From contig CM061142.1 of NCBI GenBank assembly GCA_030789695.1, positions 277,071,043 through 277,135,042 of the forward strand: a DNA stretch of 64,000 nucleotides, read 5' to 3'. This document shows, piece by piece, positions 1-11,445 of the stretch. The notes below the pieces were generated by a model. It ran no database searches and had not been told where the DNA came from. It saw nothing but the letters and a program-made list of their open reading frames with translations. The number at the start of each line of letters is the position of its first letter. The stretch's first letter is position 1. Source of the stretch: Scilla litardierei (Eukaryota; Streptophyta; Magnoliopsida; Asparagales; Asparagaceae). The position numbers and the translations under genes are program-made.

Positions 1-860
1 TCCGCTGCAGCGCGGGCTGCTGCGCTGTCGCCGGTGCTCGTGTGGGTAGTGGCCGTCTGTGAGCGATCTGCGACGAGTGGTGGCCTCTCCGATGATGCGG
101 GGCGACCGAGGCGTCGACGGGTCGGGGATGTGGGTCCGCCGCCGTGGGTGCTGAGGGAGGGTGGTGAGTCGAACTCGGAGAGGGAGAGGGTTCGTCGGGC
201 CTAGGTGAGTTGAAGGCTGCTGAGAAAATATAATTAACCCTAGGTTTTGATGCTTCACGTGAAAGAGAATGAGGTTGGGTTTTAATATTATTAGAATGAT
301 ATTTAACTATAGGGTTATAGGTTAAGTGTGTTAGGGTAGGGGATAGTAGGGGTACAATTTGGGGGGAAGTCTAGGGGTCAATAGAGTAGGCAGTTTAGGA
401 AAGATTCTTGTGCAAATAATTTGGGATATAGCCAGATTTGGCTAATCAATTTGAATTTTGAAATTGATCGGGGCAAATCAACGGTACAGATTTATCCGAG
501 CGATAACTCTCAAACCGGGCGTCGGAAAAATGATCCGAAAATACCGGGGCGATCGTGGAGACGAGACGCACAGATCTACGGAGCCCGATCATGCGTAACA
601 CCTTCCAAAAATTAACGTAAAATTGGAAACGGTGTTTTGAGTCAAATGACTATAATGCCCCTACCGTTCAAAGTCATTTTGCGAGAAAACGAGCCGTGAA
701 ATGACGTTTCAAAATATTTTTATAAAATTCTACACTCCCAAACGATCACAACGGCATCTCACATCGCATATTTCGGAATCCAGAAATAGCCAAATAAAAT
801 ACGTGCACGATAAGGCACGTGGACGCAGAAAATTCACAAGGCCGGAAAGCGACCGTTACA
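1..860 (-). mobile_element. N: Tekay-like LTR fragment, minus strand
   Basis: Read on the minus strand from 860, the sequence begins TGTAACGGTCGC and then has the CACGTGC...GTGCACGTATTTTATTT block. This resembles the first 80 bases of the D LTRs (TGTAACGGTACG, CACGTGC, GTGCACGTGTTTATTTT). A phrase of the type 'GGGGCATTATAGTCATTT' and a GC-rich leader (1-230 here) follow, as in the Tekay-like LTRs of C and D. The inner part lies beyond the window edge, so a solo LTR and a full element cannot be told apart. The right flank from 861 reads as Athila ORF1, so N seems to have inserted into H. The assignment rests on the terminal similarity and the layout only. Confidence 0.6.
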
Positions 861-861
861 C

Positions 862-2757
862 GCACAACGCGCCAGATTTGAGAGGCTCTTCCATCGTTCG
901 ATTGTCCCCTCTAGCTTCATGCATATAGCCGACTTTGAGCACCTAGGGGTATTTCAGGTGCTACTCCAGTTGTACGACAACGTGGGATGCATGATTTTCT
1001 TTCGGTGTCGACGGACACTTACGTCTGTCTGACCATCGAGGTCCTGAGTTCTATTCGTAGGACTCATATGGGGTGCACTTTTCGCCTGATGGATCGTGAG
1101 TTCGATATCACTCTCGATATGCTCCGTGCCTATTCCCATTGGCCCCCTGTCCCTGACCCCGATCGTGCTTTTGGTCCCATGCACCACACCCCTCCTTCAT
1201 TTGATGCACACACATTCTAGACCCTGATCACTGGATCATCACTTGCCTTTGAGCCTAGCCGGGCCAAGGCCTCATCTATCATCCACCCTTGCCTACGTAC
1301 TGTACATCGCCTTATGGCGACCACCATTCTTGCGAGGTATGAGCCTGGGACGATGTCTACGCCTGAGCTATATATGCTCTACGTGATGACGAGAAAGAGA
1401 GACTTTGAGGGCGACGTGGACGTCTTAGTCCCTGCCATTCAGATTGATATTGCCACCTGGTATCTTAACCGCATCATTTCCACAGTCACCGCCAGGATGA
1501 CGATTTATTGTGGTGGTCTGATCACCTTATTGGCTCCTATTTGCGAGATTAAGCTCCAAGCTCGCTTGCTGCGACCTACGGGCTCCACTTCCCTTTCTAT
1601 AGATGTTATGGCCCGTATGAGGATGTTGCGTCCTCATGGTCGGTACCACTGGGTTTGGTTACATGGTCCATTTTTATGGACTATATGGTGCTTCCTAGCT
1701 CTGCTCAGACCTGCATTGGACCCACAGGTGGGGAGTGGAGACCAGAGATGGAGCTCCTCATCCCAGCTGCCTATGTACTTGAGCTCGAGGACGCCAAGAA
1801 GGAGCCCCTTCTCGGCCCTCTTGCCCCGGAGATCCTTATCCCACAGCCTGCACCTGATCTGATTCCAGCCCCCGGCACTTCTGTCCACACTTCTGCCAGT
1901 GTCAGAGCTTTGTTGCTGTGTCTGCCACCACCATCACCACCACCATGTCTATGCCATCGAGTGTTGATCCCATTTCTTACACAAGCCTTGAGAGCGCCAC
2001 TAATGCTGCACTTGAGAGAGGCGAGCCTTCCCTAGTTTTGTCGGCCGAGACCCTATCCTCACCTGATTTCTCGACCCCTGGGGAGTCATTTTCTGTTGCT
2101 TTCACGACCTCCCCAGTCATCAACCCTTCTGTCTCTGCTGCTGCTATTTTCACCGAGAGCGTCATGACATCTGTCCCCACTTCTGTGTCCACGACCTCTT
2201 TGCATGTCTCGTCCTCAGTCCTCGCCTCATCCTCTTCTACCACTGTTCACACTTCTGGGAGCATTCCTGCTTATCAGCCTCCCATAGAGGCTGAGCATCT
2301 TTTAGCGAGCACCGCCCCTCACCCACACCCACTAGTGGCCCCGATCGTTTACGGTGGCCGTGTGCGTCAGCCCCGACCTCCTCCTATAAGACCCTCTGTT
2401 CCCACTTTCGACACCTTTGTCCAGCATCTCCGTGCTGTCGAGGGGGTCGTGAGTGGGCTCAGAGCGAATTTTTGGACTCTCACTGCCATTGTTATCTCTG
2501 TGCAGGCACGCATCACCGTTCTGCCTGGTATTCAACTCACGCTGAACCAGATCCTTGCACGCCTGCCTCAGCCTCCACCACCAGCACCCGGCACATCCCT
2601 CAGCAGCCTGCACCACCGCCACCACCTTCCCCACCACATGGAGGTGCTGATGCTCCACCACCAGTCTAGTCACACACACCAGATGCCTGCCATGATTTTA
2701 TTGATGCACCTCTTGCCCCATCATTTTGCCACCATTTTACTTGCCGGCGCGTTTTGA
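862..2757 (+). pseudogene. H ORF1 (Athila ORF1 / plant transposon domain), broken
   Basis: This is the extra ORF that Athila-type elements carry downstream of pol; its function is unknown and older literature calls it env-like. The left part (862-985) reads ...RFERLFHRSIVPSSF then ADFEHLGVF...YDNVG. A frameshift near 985 moves to 987-1862, with TYVCLTIEVLSSI and FRLMDREFDITLDML. A TAG at 1218-1220 interrupts that frame. Further on come the HRLMATTILARYE and YCGGLITLLAP blocks and, near 1600-1650, MARMRMLRPHGRYHWVWLHG. E's ORF1 has the same order. From about 1690 the frame shifts again into a Ser/Thr/Pro-rich tail (1918-2757) ending with a short heptad-like stretch (FDTFVQHLRAVEGVVSGL) and a His/Pro-rich end. 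At least two frameshifts and one stop make it a pseudogene. The N-terminus is cut by N at 860. Confidence 0.7.
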
Positions 2758-4505
2758 TCACTTTTGGCTTGGCACTATTCTATATATAAGTCTGGGAGAG
2801 AGTATGCACTTTTGGCTCACATTTTTGTACCCATTTTACATTGTCCATCCATCATTTGCATGCCTACTGCATCCATCATTTGCATATATCATGTCATATT
2901 TTACTTTCTATATTTTCCCGTTTACCATGCATGCACCCTCACTCACCCTCCCCTATCTTTTGTGTCCTCGTACCACACTTAGCACATTGGGGACACTGTA
3001 ATTTTAGCTTGGGGGAGTGAGTTCACACATGCATCTTTATTCCTTTCTTTTTACCCTTTATTATTCATTTTCAACTCATTTTCCCTCACTTTTTTCTTTT
3101 TCTTGCCATGCATCATGTTTTCTTACTTTTGGAGTGATTTGCCTATGTATAATTAGTTTCTTTTATTTTCTTCTTTACTTCTCCTACTTTCTTTGCTATA
3201 GATGAATTCCCTATGATGACTACATCTTGGTGTTTGCTTTACTCATATGCACGTACTTTCTTGCCATGCTATCGTTTTCACTTCTGATATCATATGTGAT
3301 ACATTGATATGCATTTGAGAAAAGAACTTCCATCGCACATTATATGAATTTGGATGAAATTTTAGCGTTAATCAAGTCTGGAAACTAGTATTGTATACCT
3401 TTCGTAGAAAACACACCAGGCTTCGTGCATAGATTGCCTATACTTGGAGTACTGCTTTGTCTTTCTATTATCACTTCTTTTTGCATGAAATATGCTCTGA
3501 ACTTCCAGCTTGAATGAATTATTGCAGTTTGATATGGTTGGATTAGTTTACTTTTTGTAATCAAAATGAATAGATTAAATTACCCTGCTGAAGTTGTTGT
3601 GCATATACAAAGAGTGAACTGAGCGTTATGTATATTTCTTTCTCCACATATCTTGAACATCATTTCTATACTTATAGTTGTTGGTGAATCACCCCTAGTG
3701 AATCTTATATTTGCAACTTCCACATGCTAAAAAGAATAAGCTCCATGAATCCCAAAAAGAAAAAAATATAATCATATCCTTTTATCTCAATTGGGATTGT
3801 TCTTGTGGAAAAAACAGAAAAAAAATTGAAGTTCTATTGTATATACTCAATCACATCTTTCCTCTTTTCTTTCTACTTATTCTTCCTTGAAGCCACAAAA
3901 ATTTGGGGAAAAGATGTATTTACATATTTGATTCCACCACGCGTATAGATAAGCTTGGGGAAGGGGACCCAATGATGTGTTAGAGAGTGACTACATATAT
4001 GTGCATAACAATCTAAGCTAGGTAATTTTTGATACTTAGGGAGACTACTTTGATTATAACGACGCCCATAAATTGAATATTGGTATGAAATTCATGAAAA
4101 CCATTTTATTCCTATTCTTATCGATTTGAAATGGGTGGTACCTCTTATACTCCAAGTAGAAGCAATCAATTGAAAACTGTGTGCTCTATGATTGTGTATA
4201 TCATTTTACATGCCCTTGACGATGTTGATTATAAAAATGATTTCATTTTCCATATGATTCTTGAGGTTCTTAGTTCTTCTATCAAAAGCACCCATATGAA
4301 ATGGTATCGAAGTGAAAAGCTTTAGCATGTTTATATTCATTGGTCGTGCTATTTGAGTATGCAACTCCAAGTTCTGAGAGAATGATCTAGCATCTCCACC
4401 CCTTCATCCTTTTTTTCACTCATCCACTTTGTTTATTTTTATTCGCCAAGTTCGCCTTTCTACTCATCTTCCTCAATGACGAGTAGTGGTAAGCTTGGAG
4501 GATTT
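2758..4505 (+). other. H 3' noncoding region with polypurine tract
   Basis: There is no convincing ORF here; 4131-4325 is a short open stretch in AT-rich sequence with no recognisable similarity. The segment has the standard Athila landmarks after ORF1: the hairpin-like phrase ACATTG-GGGA-CACTGT at 2984-2999, then AGCTTGGGGGAG at 3007-3018, a second purine run TAAGCTTGGGGAAGGGGA near 3950-3967, and a final polypurine tract GTAAGCTTGGAGGATT at 4490-4505, immediately before the LTR. T-rich sequence fills 2800-3200. Confidence 0.65.
2984..2999 (+). other. Small hairpin downstream of ORF1 (H)
   Basis: Arms ACATTG and CACTGT around loop GGGA pair at five of six positions. The same position in E (minus strand, 52030-52015) is GCATTG-AGGA-CAATGC, a perfect stem with a changed outer pair. 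Confidence 0.45.
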
Positions 4506-4811
4506 TGATAGGCTCATATTTTACACCTTTTTCTGCATATTTGCATGCCATTTTGATGGCTCATATCGCGATTCTCATGATTATTTGACGATGTTTCGAT
4601 ACTTTTCACTATTTCTTGTTTTTCGTCTAATTTCAGGAGATATGTAGCAATTGGGTGCAATTTGGAGCCTAGAGGACTCGCACACATGCTGGAGCGACAC
4701 TCATGATCATATCGGAGAGTTAACGGCACTGGAGGATGAGTGGAAGAAGATGGACGTCGAAGGAATCGACGAGAAATCCCAAAGAAGAAGGAATGAGCTC
4801 TGAAACATGCC

Positions 4812-5010
4812 ACTCGGTCAAGCTAGGCAGTTCACTCGACCAAGTGAAGAATCCACTCGGTCGAGTAAGAATCCACTCGCCCGAGTGAAGGCCAAAATTT
4901 CAAAGAAAACCTAGCTGACTTCTCTGTTTTTTGGATGATCTGCAGACTGACGTACTCGGCTGAGTCACACTTCTCACTCGGCCGAGTCATATTTCCACTC
5001 GGCCGAGAAG
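4812..5010. repeat. Palindrome cluster in H U3, type ACTCGGCCGAGT
   Basis: About seven copies or half-copies of a CACTCGGYCGAGT-like unit occur: CACTCGGTCAAG, CACTCGACCAAGTG, CACTCGGTCGAGT, CACTCGCCCGAGTG, TACTCGGCTGAGT and two of CACTCGGCCGAG. All lie within about 280 bases upstream of the TATA box at 5093. Confidence 0.8.
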
Positions 5011-5092
5011 CGCAGACACCTAGCCAGGAAAACTAGGGTTTCTGGCGGCGCAAGGACAGTTTGGTCTGTATTTTTTGGTTCTTTTGCGTATG

Positions 5093-5100
5093 TATTTAAG
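5093..5100 (+). promoter_or_regulatory. TATA box of H LTR
   Basis: TATTTAAGCCCAG follows the palindrome cluster. The G LTR has TATTTAACCCCAG at 61961, and the K and E LTRs have TATTTAAGCC. Confidence 0.5.
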
Positions 5101-6158
5101 CCCAGTTTTGTCTCCAGCCCCAGGGGAGACCATATAGACTTCTTAGAACTATTTTTCCTTTGTTTACTAATCATAGTTAAGCTTTTATATTGGCGAGAGA
5201 TTGAAGATTGCAGATCTTAATTTTCTATTGAAAGACTCTTTGGTGACGTTGGTTTGTTTTAATCTCTGGCAAGCTTTGATTTTTATGCTACATCTCTTAT
5301 TGAATCTTAATTGCGTGATGAATTCCATTGTTGATCTTGTTTTCCTATCGACTTCTAATATGATTTGTGAGTATTTCCTTTCCTCTAGGGCAAAAGGATG
5401 AACCCTATAGATCTAAAGTTTGAATTATGAGATTTATTGAATTGCTATGCTATTAGGCTTGATTAAAAGGTTAGATCTTGATTGATTTACTACGGATAAA
5501 TAAGGGTTTTCTTGGATCTCGTGAGCTCGACAGATGATCTTGATCCAAGAAAACCCCTAGATATTCGATTTTGGTCTACAATCGAAATTCCATAGATTTG
5601 GTGCACGACGGCGACCAAAGCTAGCATTTTTATTGTTCTCATATACTTATATTCGTTGTGTGACAGTGAATGGATACGAACTATCAAGATCTAGATCGAA
5701 ATTCAAAGTTGTGTGACAGCAAGCTTGAGTTTGGATTGTACGAGATTGTCGATCTTAATGCTAGTAGCCTAGACTAGGCTTGCACGACAGCGAGGTTCTA
5801 GTCTAGACTGCTATAGACCTACAATAGCGCGACAGCGTGAGTTGGTTCTCCAATTAGTTGCGGCAAGTTCACCTTGACTCCAATTTAATTGCATGGTATT
5901 TAATAAATCACATCGATGACTTGAAAATCCATAGCGGGGATTCCCTAGCCCTAGACATCTTTATTATATTGAAATTGCATTGTTTCTCAAACGATTGTTA
6001 CACCATCTATTCTCGAACGATTTTTCCACCAAATAGATCAGTAATTAAAATAGAGTACTGTCATTTGTCCCCCATGTGATTCGATACCCGCTTGCCACTT
6101 AACCGTGCACTTGCGGTAAAGCTACATAGTTTTCCGGGTGTATATTCGGGGGCGATCA

Positions 6159-6349
6159 CCACTCCACCACACTTTTCGCACATGTTCATCCATTTTTGGT
6201 TCTTTTTTACTCTTCGGCTTCGTGTGTGTGTTTCAAGTTAAAACATGAAGTTTTGGGACCCAGGAGTGACGACATGGGCTTTGGAAGCGATCGGAAATGC
6301 GATGAGGTTCATATCGCCAAAGGAGGGAGCTGAAGCCAGGACCCAAATG
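6159..6349 (+). mobile_element. J LTR, left segment (Athila-like)
   Basis: This stretch is continuous with 14691 onward once A and one copy of its AAATG duplication are removed: ...GCCAGGACCC-AAATG-GTCTTGTGGAC. It therefore belongs to the U3 of the LTR that A entered. The true left end of J is not clear, because H's LTR abuts it at 6158. Confidence 0.5.
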
Positions 6350-7500
6350 TGTAGGATCTCCTGGCAGACCAAATACACTGGGGGTGAATAGTGTATATCA
6401 CGACAAAATTGCAAATTTAAAAGTTAGTAAAAAATGCAATAAGATTGCGGAAGTAAATAAATACAATACAGAGAATGGCAAATGCAAACACCAAGATTTA
6501 TCCTAGTTCGGATCCTCGTGATCCTACGTCTAGTCCTCTACCCCGTAGAGATTTTCAATCCACTATAATAGTTGCCCTGCAAGCACCAACATACAAAAAT
6601 GGCGACACTCTCAGTGTCCCAAACTTTGTACAATCTCTACACCAAGAGATTCAACTTACAAAAATAAAGAATGAAAACAACACCTAAAGCCGTGATGGGA
6701 ATTTCAAATGGAATTCAAAGGAAAGGTGTTTAATGAAATTTCAAGGTTTCTAGATTTTGGATGAACGAAACACTCTTGAAGATTTCAGTTTTCAAATGAA
6801 GAAAATATCAGAATTTTATTTCTTCAAATGAAAAAAATGGCAGAACTTTCTCTTAAAAAGAATAGAATTACAAATTCCAAAGAGGAAAGTTGATAAAAGA
6901 AGCGTGTAAAAAAGAAGGGGGGTACCCATCTATTTATAGGTTTGAGAAGTAGTTATAACGGCTATATTTCAACAGCTATAAACTGTCACCAATGGATAGA
7001 ACAAAGCAGTGCTGAAAAATGGTTAAAACGGAATTAGCCTGCTACAGAAATTTTGTTGGTCGGCTAATTTTAAAATGGAAAATTTTGACCGTTTGAAGTT
7101 ACAGACGTAGAACATATATGGAAATAAAGTTGACCCCAAATTTTCATGGTCAAAATCGAAAAGGAAAAATTAGCTTGCTAGTAAAAATAAATTGGTATGC
7201 TAATATTTTAAAGAGGAATTTTGAGATTCTGAAAAGCCTAGATTGTCTATAAATGATAGGAGAGACCCTAGGCATCTAAGATAGGTCATCATCATGCTTA
7301 AACCCTATAAAATGAAAAATACATTTATTACATAAAATCCGAAGATATAACTGCATCTGAATTTGAGAAGTCTTTGCGCATACAGTAACTAGTTATACTG
7401 TCCAAGGCGTAAATGTAGTTATCTACACAGAAAGAGTTAGTAATAATAATATTAAAATTTTCATATCAAAATCATATAGAATAGAGATATGGAATTTTCT
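6350..7500 (-). mobile_element. A 3' LTR
   Basis: This matches 13520-14685 along its length, starting TGTAGGATCTCCTGGC and running through the TTTATCCT...GGATCC block near 6500 and the stretch GAGTTAGTAATAATAATATT near 7435. At the inner edge, 5' LTR bases equivalent to TATAAAATTCCCACA are missing and the sequence passes straight into the polypurine tract. A small deletion has therefore fused LTR and tract. Confidence 0.85.
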
Positions 7501-7510
7501 TCCCCTTTTT
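7499..7510 (-). other. A polypurine tract
   Basis: On the minus strand this reads AAAAAGGGGAAG directly before the 3' LTR and after GTTTGTCATCATC, a phrase common before copia 3' LTRs. Confidence 0.6.
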
Positions 7511-8099
7511 GATGATGACAAACTTTAATTCAAATGTATATTAGCAATCTCGCATTTGAGTAATCGAGCATATTATACTCCCCATGTCATCGTATTTCTC
7601 CCCCTTTGTCATACACAAAAAGTGGAAAAAGAAGATAATCAAGCATAAGAAATGAGTTAGCATAGTTAGCAGACAAATAAGAACAAAAAGAAATTATGAG
7701 CATGCTGAATGGTGTATAAGCCATCAAGATGAATACTGAATCAAGGCATGAGACAAATATGTACAACAAATAAAGAAACAGAGAAGAGTTGCACGAAACA
7801 AACATAATATTATATAAAGAGTACATGAAAATTAGAACATGAACAACAAACTAATAATAAGTAAACCAGCTTACAACCAACATACCAACATTCTGAAACC
7901 CAAATACAAACCAACAAAGGCCAAACTAAGGCCAACTAGATGCAAAATAAACTTAGTCCAAAAACAAACAAACAAAAATGGGAAACACCAAAGGGTCCAT
8001 TTCGAAAACAACTGCCAGGGGGCCAACCAAAAGACCATACACCAAAACATCAAGTAGGAGCATCATTGAAACAACTAATCGTAGCAGCGACAGGAAGGA
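7511..8099 (-). other. A 3' noncoding region
   Basis: AT-rich sequence between the third ORF and the polypurine tract. Short open stretches on both strands (for example 7587-7826 and 7839-8057) have low-complexity translations and no recognisable family. Confidence 0.55.
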
Positions 8100-9285
8100 G
8101 TGACGTGACTCGAGGAGGTAGGGTTACGATAGGTGGTGCGACTGTGAGACAGATCAAGATCTTCAAACAGGGAGAAAATCTGGGCCTGAGATTCTTGGAT
8201 TTTTCCAAGGAGACGACCATGAGTCTGGAGTGTTGTGTCGTAAGAACTGAACTAATGTTGGACACCTGCAAAACCCTCACTGACAGTCTGATTGAGAGTG
8301 TCCACATTCGAATTGAGATGATGGAGCATAAAGGAGTTGCTCTACCTTGAAAAAGAAACTCGCTCGCGAGTGACACAAACCTTCTTGCGACGACGACCGA
8401 ATGAACCTGGGGTGGTCGACGCGGGGGTGTCAACGGGATCAGTCTCAACGTCGTCATCTTCAGAGTGGGATTCAGGCCCTTCTAGTTTCATGGTGGCTAG
8501 GGTGGTTGCATTAAATTCAATAGGGTTTAAAATGGGGATATCATCAAGAGTGGAGATGTGATAATGGCGCAGGATGAGGGTGATGAGGTAGGGGAGGTAA
8601 AAATGTTGGGTGATCGGCTTAGCAAGATGGTGAAGAAGTACGGCCGCCCAGTTAATGGGAAAGCTACCCATCACTGCATACATGCAATTCAACAAACGGG
8701 TACTCATGTAGTTACGAGACCCTGATTTGGGAACCAAGTTGTAGACGAAAATCTTCAAGAGGATGCGAGGAGTCAGAAGGAGACGAATTGCGCTCAGCTT
8801 GGGGGAAAAAGTAGTTGCGTGTTTAGAGAGAATGATGGAATCATACATGGAAAATTCTAGGTCCTCGTCGTTGGTGGGGGAAGGTGAATGATTTCGGCAA
8901 GGGTATGGGAGTTGAGGACAATAGGAACTCCTTTGATCTGTGAGAAGACGGTTAGATCTCCTTGATCGACTTGGGAGGTGAGATTCGCGTAGACTTCGCA
9001 AACAAGAAGAGGATAATATGGAACTTTAGCATAAGAGTTCCATATGGTGGTAAGGCCGACGGCAGAGAGTAGGTGAAGGATGTCGAAAGTGGATATGGAT
9101 GCATAATTGATATAACGTTCGGGTATGATCGTGATGTTTTCAAAAGAATGAAATTTGGCCTTACAATTGGGAGTGCAAAAGCGGGAAGAGAATCCGGGGA
9201 CTATGAAGTGAGAAGAAGAAGTCATGAGGATGAAGTTGTGGATGTGAGTAGGGAAGATGAAGAGAAAGGAGAGTGCATAGGGCAT
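8100..9285 (-). pseudogene. A third ORF (plant transposon domain), broken
   Basis: SIRE-type copia elements carry an extra ORF after RNase H, of unknown role. Here it reads on the minus strand from about 9285. 9285-8857 has KFHSFENITIIPERYINYA, then GLTTIWNSYAKVPYYPLLV and EVYANL. Near 8870 the frame shifts to that of 9001-8342, with FVYNLVPKSGSRNYMSTR and MGSFPINWAAVLLHHLAK, then LPYLITLILRHYHI. An acidic stretch (ESHSEDDDVETD) follows. After the stop at 8342 the next frame reads a heptad-rich, coiled-coil-like tail to about 8130. The blocks follow the pattern of the putative plant transposon domain also seen in Athila ORF1. The frameshift and stops inactivate it. The family assignment comes from recalled family patterns, not a search. 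Confidence 0.65.
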
Positions 9286-9924
9286 TAAATAATAAGATGA
9301 ACTATTGTGAAAACCGAATGGGTGAAGAGAAGATGAGTTGTATAAACTAATTGGTGAAACGAACGGGCGTTTGAGGAACCGAAAGGAGAAGAAAAACTGT
9401 CCAGGAAGTTCGGAAGGCGGAAGAAACTAAATAGACGAAGTTCGGAGAAGAACGGATAAACCAATAAAATTGGTCGACCAATTCTTTTTTGCTGGCCGGC
9501 CAAAAAATGGGACTACGCCGTGAGAAAAAGATATTTTGTTTAATTGATAAATAATAATATAAAAGGTCAAACAAAGTAAGAGGGAAAATTGATGAGAGGA
9601 CATTAGAAAAGAACAAAAAGTGAAAAGACAAGAGAGTTAATAGGGTTGGTGGGGTTGGTGAGTCAAGGCAATAAGAGGATGACACATGGCCTTATGGGGA
9701 AGACAAAACATAAAAAAATTTGGAAGTCTCCAACAACCTTATAAATGCAACGGACGCAACAAAGGAAAAGTTTTTTAAAAAATCACAAAAAAACAAAGAG
9801 AACATGTTACACATAATAAAAATTAGTCGACCATGTATTTTTTTCTAGCCGGCTAATTGTAAATAAATGCCGAAAAAATTAGAAAAAATCTCAGAAAAAT
9901 AAAACAAATATACATGGTGATATT
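9286..9924 (-). other. Spacer between A RNase H and third ORF
   Basis: AT-rich, no conserved coding phrase. The open stretch 9347-9685 on the minus strand has a hydrophobic, Ser/Leu-rich translation without recognisable motifs. Confidence 0.5.
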
Positions 9925-11445
9925 TCAAAATTCAGATTCACTGACGATGCCTAAATATCTTCTAAGTTTAATGAAAGAATCATCTTTCAAAGGCTTAGTT
10001 AAGATATCAGCAATCTGATGTTCGGTAGAAATGAATTTTAAAATAATGTCACCTTTTTACCATGATCATCCAAAAAGTGGTGACGAATGCCAATGTGTTT
10101 AGTATGGGAATAGTGAACATGATTTTTAGATAGGTTAATTGCACTTGTGTTATCACACATAATGGGACATGTGAAACACTGAATGCCATAGTCTGATATA
10201 GTTTGTTTCATCCATAAAATCTGAGCACATGCTAAACCAGCGGCAATATATTCTATCTCTGTGGTAGATAATGAAACAGAATTTTGCTTTTTGCTGAACC
10301 AAGAAACCAAAGCATGTCCAAGAAAATGACATGTGCCACAAGTACTCTTTCAGTTAGATTTACAACCAGCAAAATCTGCATCACTATATAATAATAAATC
10401 ATATGTGCTAGTTTTAGGATAAAATAAACCAAAATCAGACATATGTTTAACATATCTAATTATCCATTTTACGGCAGTAAGATGAGAAACCTTAGGATCT
10501 GCCTGAAAGCGAGCACATAGACAAACAGAAAACATGATGTTTGGTCTACTAGCAGTAACATATAGTAAAGAGCCAATCATACATCTATACAGACGTTGAT
10601 TAATACTCTTATCGTTTAGATCCTTGTCAAGTGATGTAGAAGTACTCATTGGAGTACATTTTTCTGCAGAATTCTCTAGTCCAAAGTGCGTGATAAGTTC
10701 TTTTGATTATTTGCTTCGGTGGATGAAAATACCTTCCTTCATTTGTTTGATGACCAAGGAAGGAATTAAGTTCCCCATGTGACTCATTTCGAATTCCTTC
10801 TGCATAATCTTAGAAACATCTTTACAAAGATATTCGTTAGTAGAACCAAAAATACTGTCAATAATATATATTTGAATAATAATAATGTCAAAATCTATAT
10901 TTTTAACAAAAAGGGTTGAATCAATCTTAGAAAATTTTTAAGTCTTTCATACCAAGTATGAGGTACTTGCTTAAGACTGTATAAAGGTTTCTTTAATTTA
11001 AAAACATGGTTATCCAATTTTTCATGATGGAATCCTGGTGGTTGTTCAACATAGACTTCTTCTTTAAGAAATCCATTGAGAAAAGCACTTTTAATATCCA
11101 TCTGAGATAACTTAAATCTTTATAACATGCAAAAGATAACAACATCTTAATAGATTCAAGACGAGCAACTAGTGCATAGGTTTCATCATAATCAATACCT
11201 TCTTCTTGATTATAACCGTGTGCGACCAGTCGTGCCTTGTTTCTAATTACCTGTCCAGATTCATCCAACTTATTTTTAAATACACATTTGGTACCAATAA
11301 TTGGATGATTTGATGGTCTGTGTACCAATTCCCAAACATCGTTTCTCTGAAATTGATTGAGTTCCTCCTGCATAGCAATAATCCATGAACTGTCTTCACA
11401 TGCTTCGTTGATGTTCTTTGGTTCAATTGATGAGATAATGTGCAA
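9925..11445 (-). pseudogene. pol: A pol 3' part: reverse transcriptase and RNase H, broken
   Basis: The reverse transcriptase begins near 11445 with SSWIIAMQEELNQFQRNDVWELV and KCVFKNKLDESG, then KARLVAHGYNQEEGIDYDETYA. A frameshift near 11100 leads to MDIKSAFLNGFLKEEVYVEQPPGF and LYSLKQVPHTWYERL. The catalytic box, read near 10850-10870, is QIYIIDSIFG where the lineage has YVDD, so one catalytic aspartate is gone. RNase H follows (10649-10350, then 10310-10038) with YSDADFAGC, CHFLGHALVSW, STTEIEYIAAG and CDNTSAINLSKN. One more shift carries the frame to the stop at 9925-9927 after DILTKPLKDDSF. At least four breaks are present. The protein would have copied the element RNA into DNA in cytoplasmic particles. 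Confidence 0.85.

Larger units (their letters stand above)
861..6158 (+). mobile_element. H: 3' half of an Athila-like Ty3/gypsy element
   Basis: The order ORF1 (plant-transposon domain), a long noncoding 3' region, a polypurine tract and an LTR is that of the 3' part of an Athila element. The LTR starts TGATAGGCTC and ends GGCGATCA, and it is recognisably the same family as the 5' LTR of G at 61214. The gag-pol half lies left of the window or was lost; N interrupts ORF1 at its left edge. No target-site duplication can be checked, because the 5' end is absent. Confidence 0.7.
4506..6158 (+). mobile_element. H 3' LTR (Athila-like)
   Basis: The LTR runs from TGATAGGCTCATATTTTACACC after the polypurine tract to ...GGGGGCGATCA, 1653 bases. 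The start and the first 150 bases match the G LTR (61214), for example the shared phrases TTTGCATGCCATTTTGAT and CACTATTTCTTGTTTTT. U3 holds a cluster of ACTCGGCCGAGT-like palindromes (4812-5010), the TATA-like TATTTAAG lies at 5093, and U5 has repeated GACAGCG phrases (5660-5840). The bases at 6159-6163 (CCACT) differ from those just left of the LTR, as expected for a 3' LTR whose partner is outside the window. Confidence 0.75.

Noticed and set aside
228..250. TTAACCCTAGG phrase resembling a plant telomere unit
   Set aside because: A single unit only; such phrases are common in LTR leaders.
3007..3018. AGCTTGGGGGAG as the polypurine tract of H
   Set aside because: No LTR start follows; the tract at 4490-4505 directly abuts the LTR.
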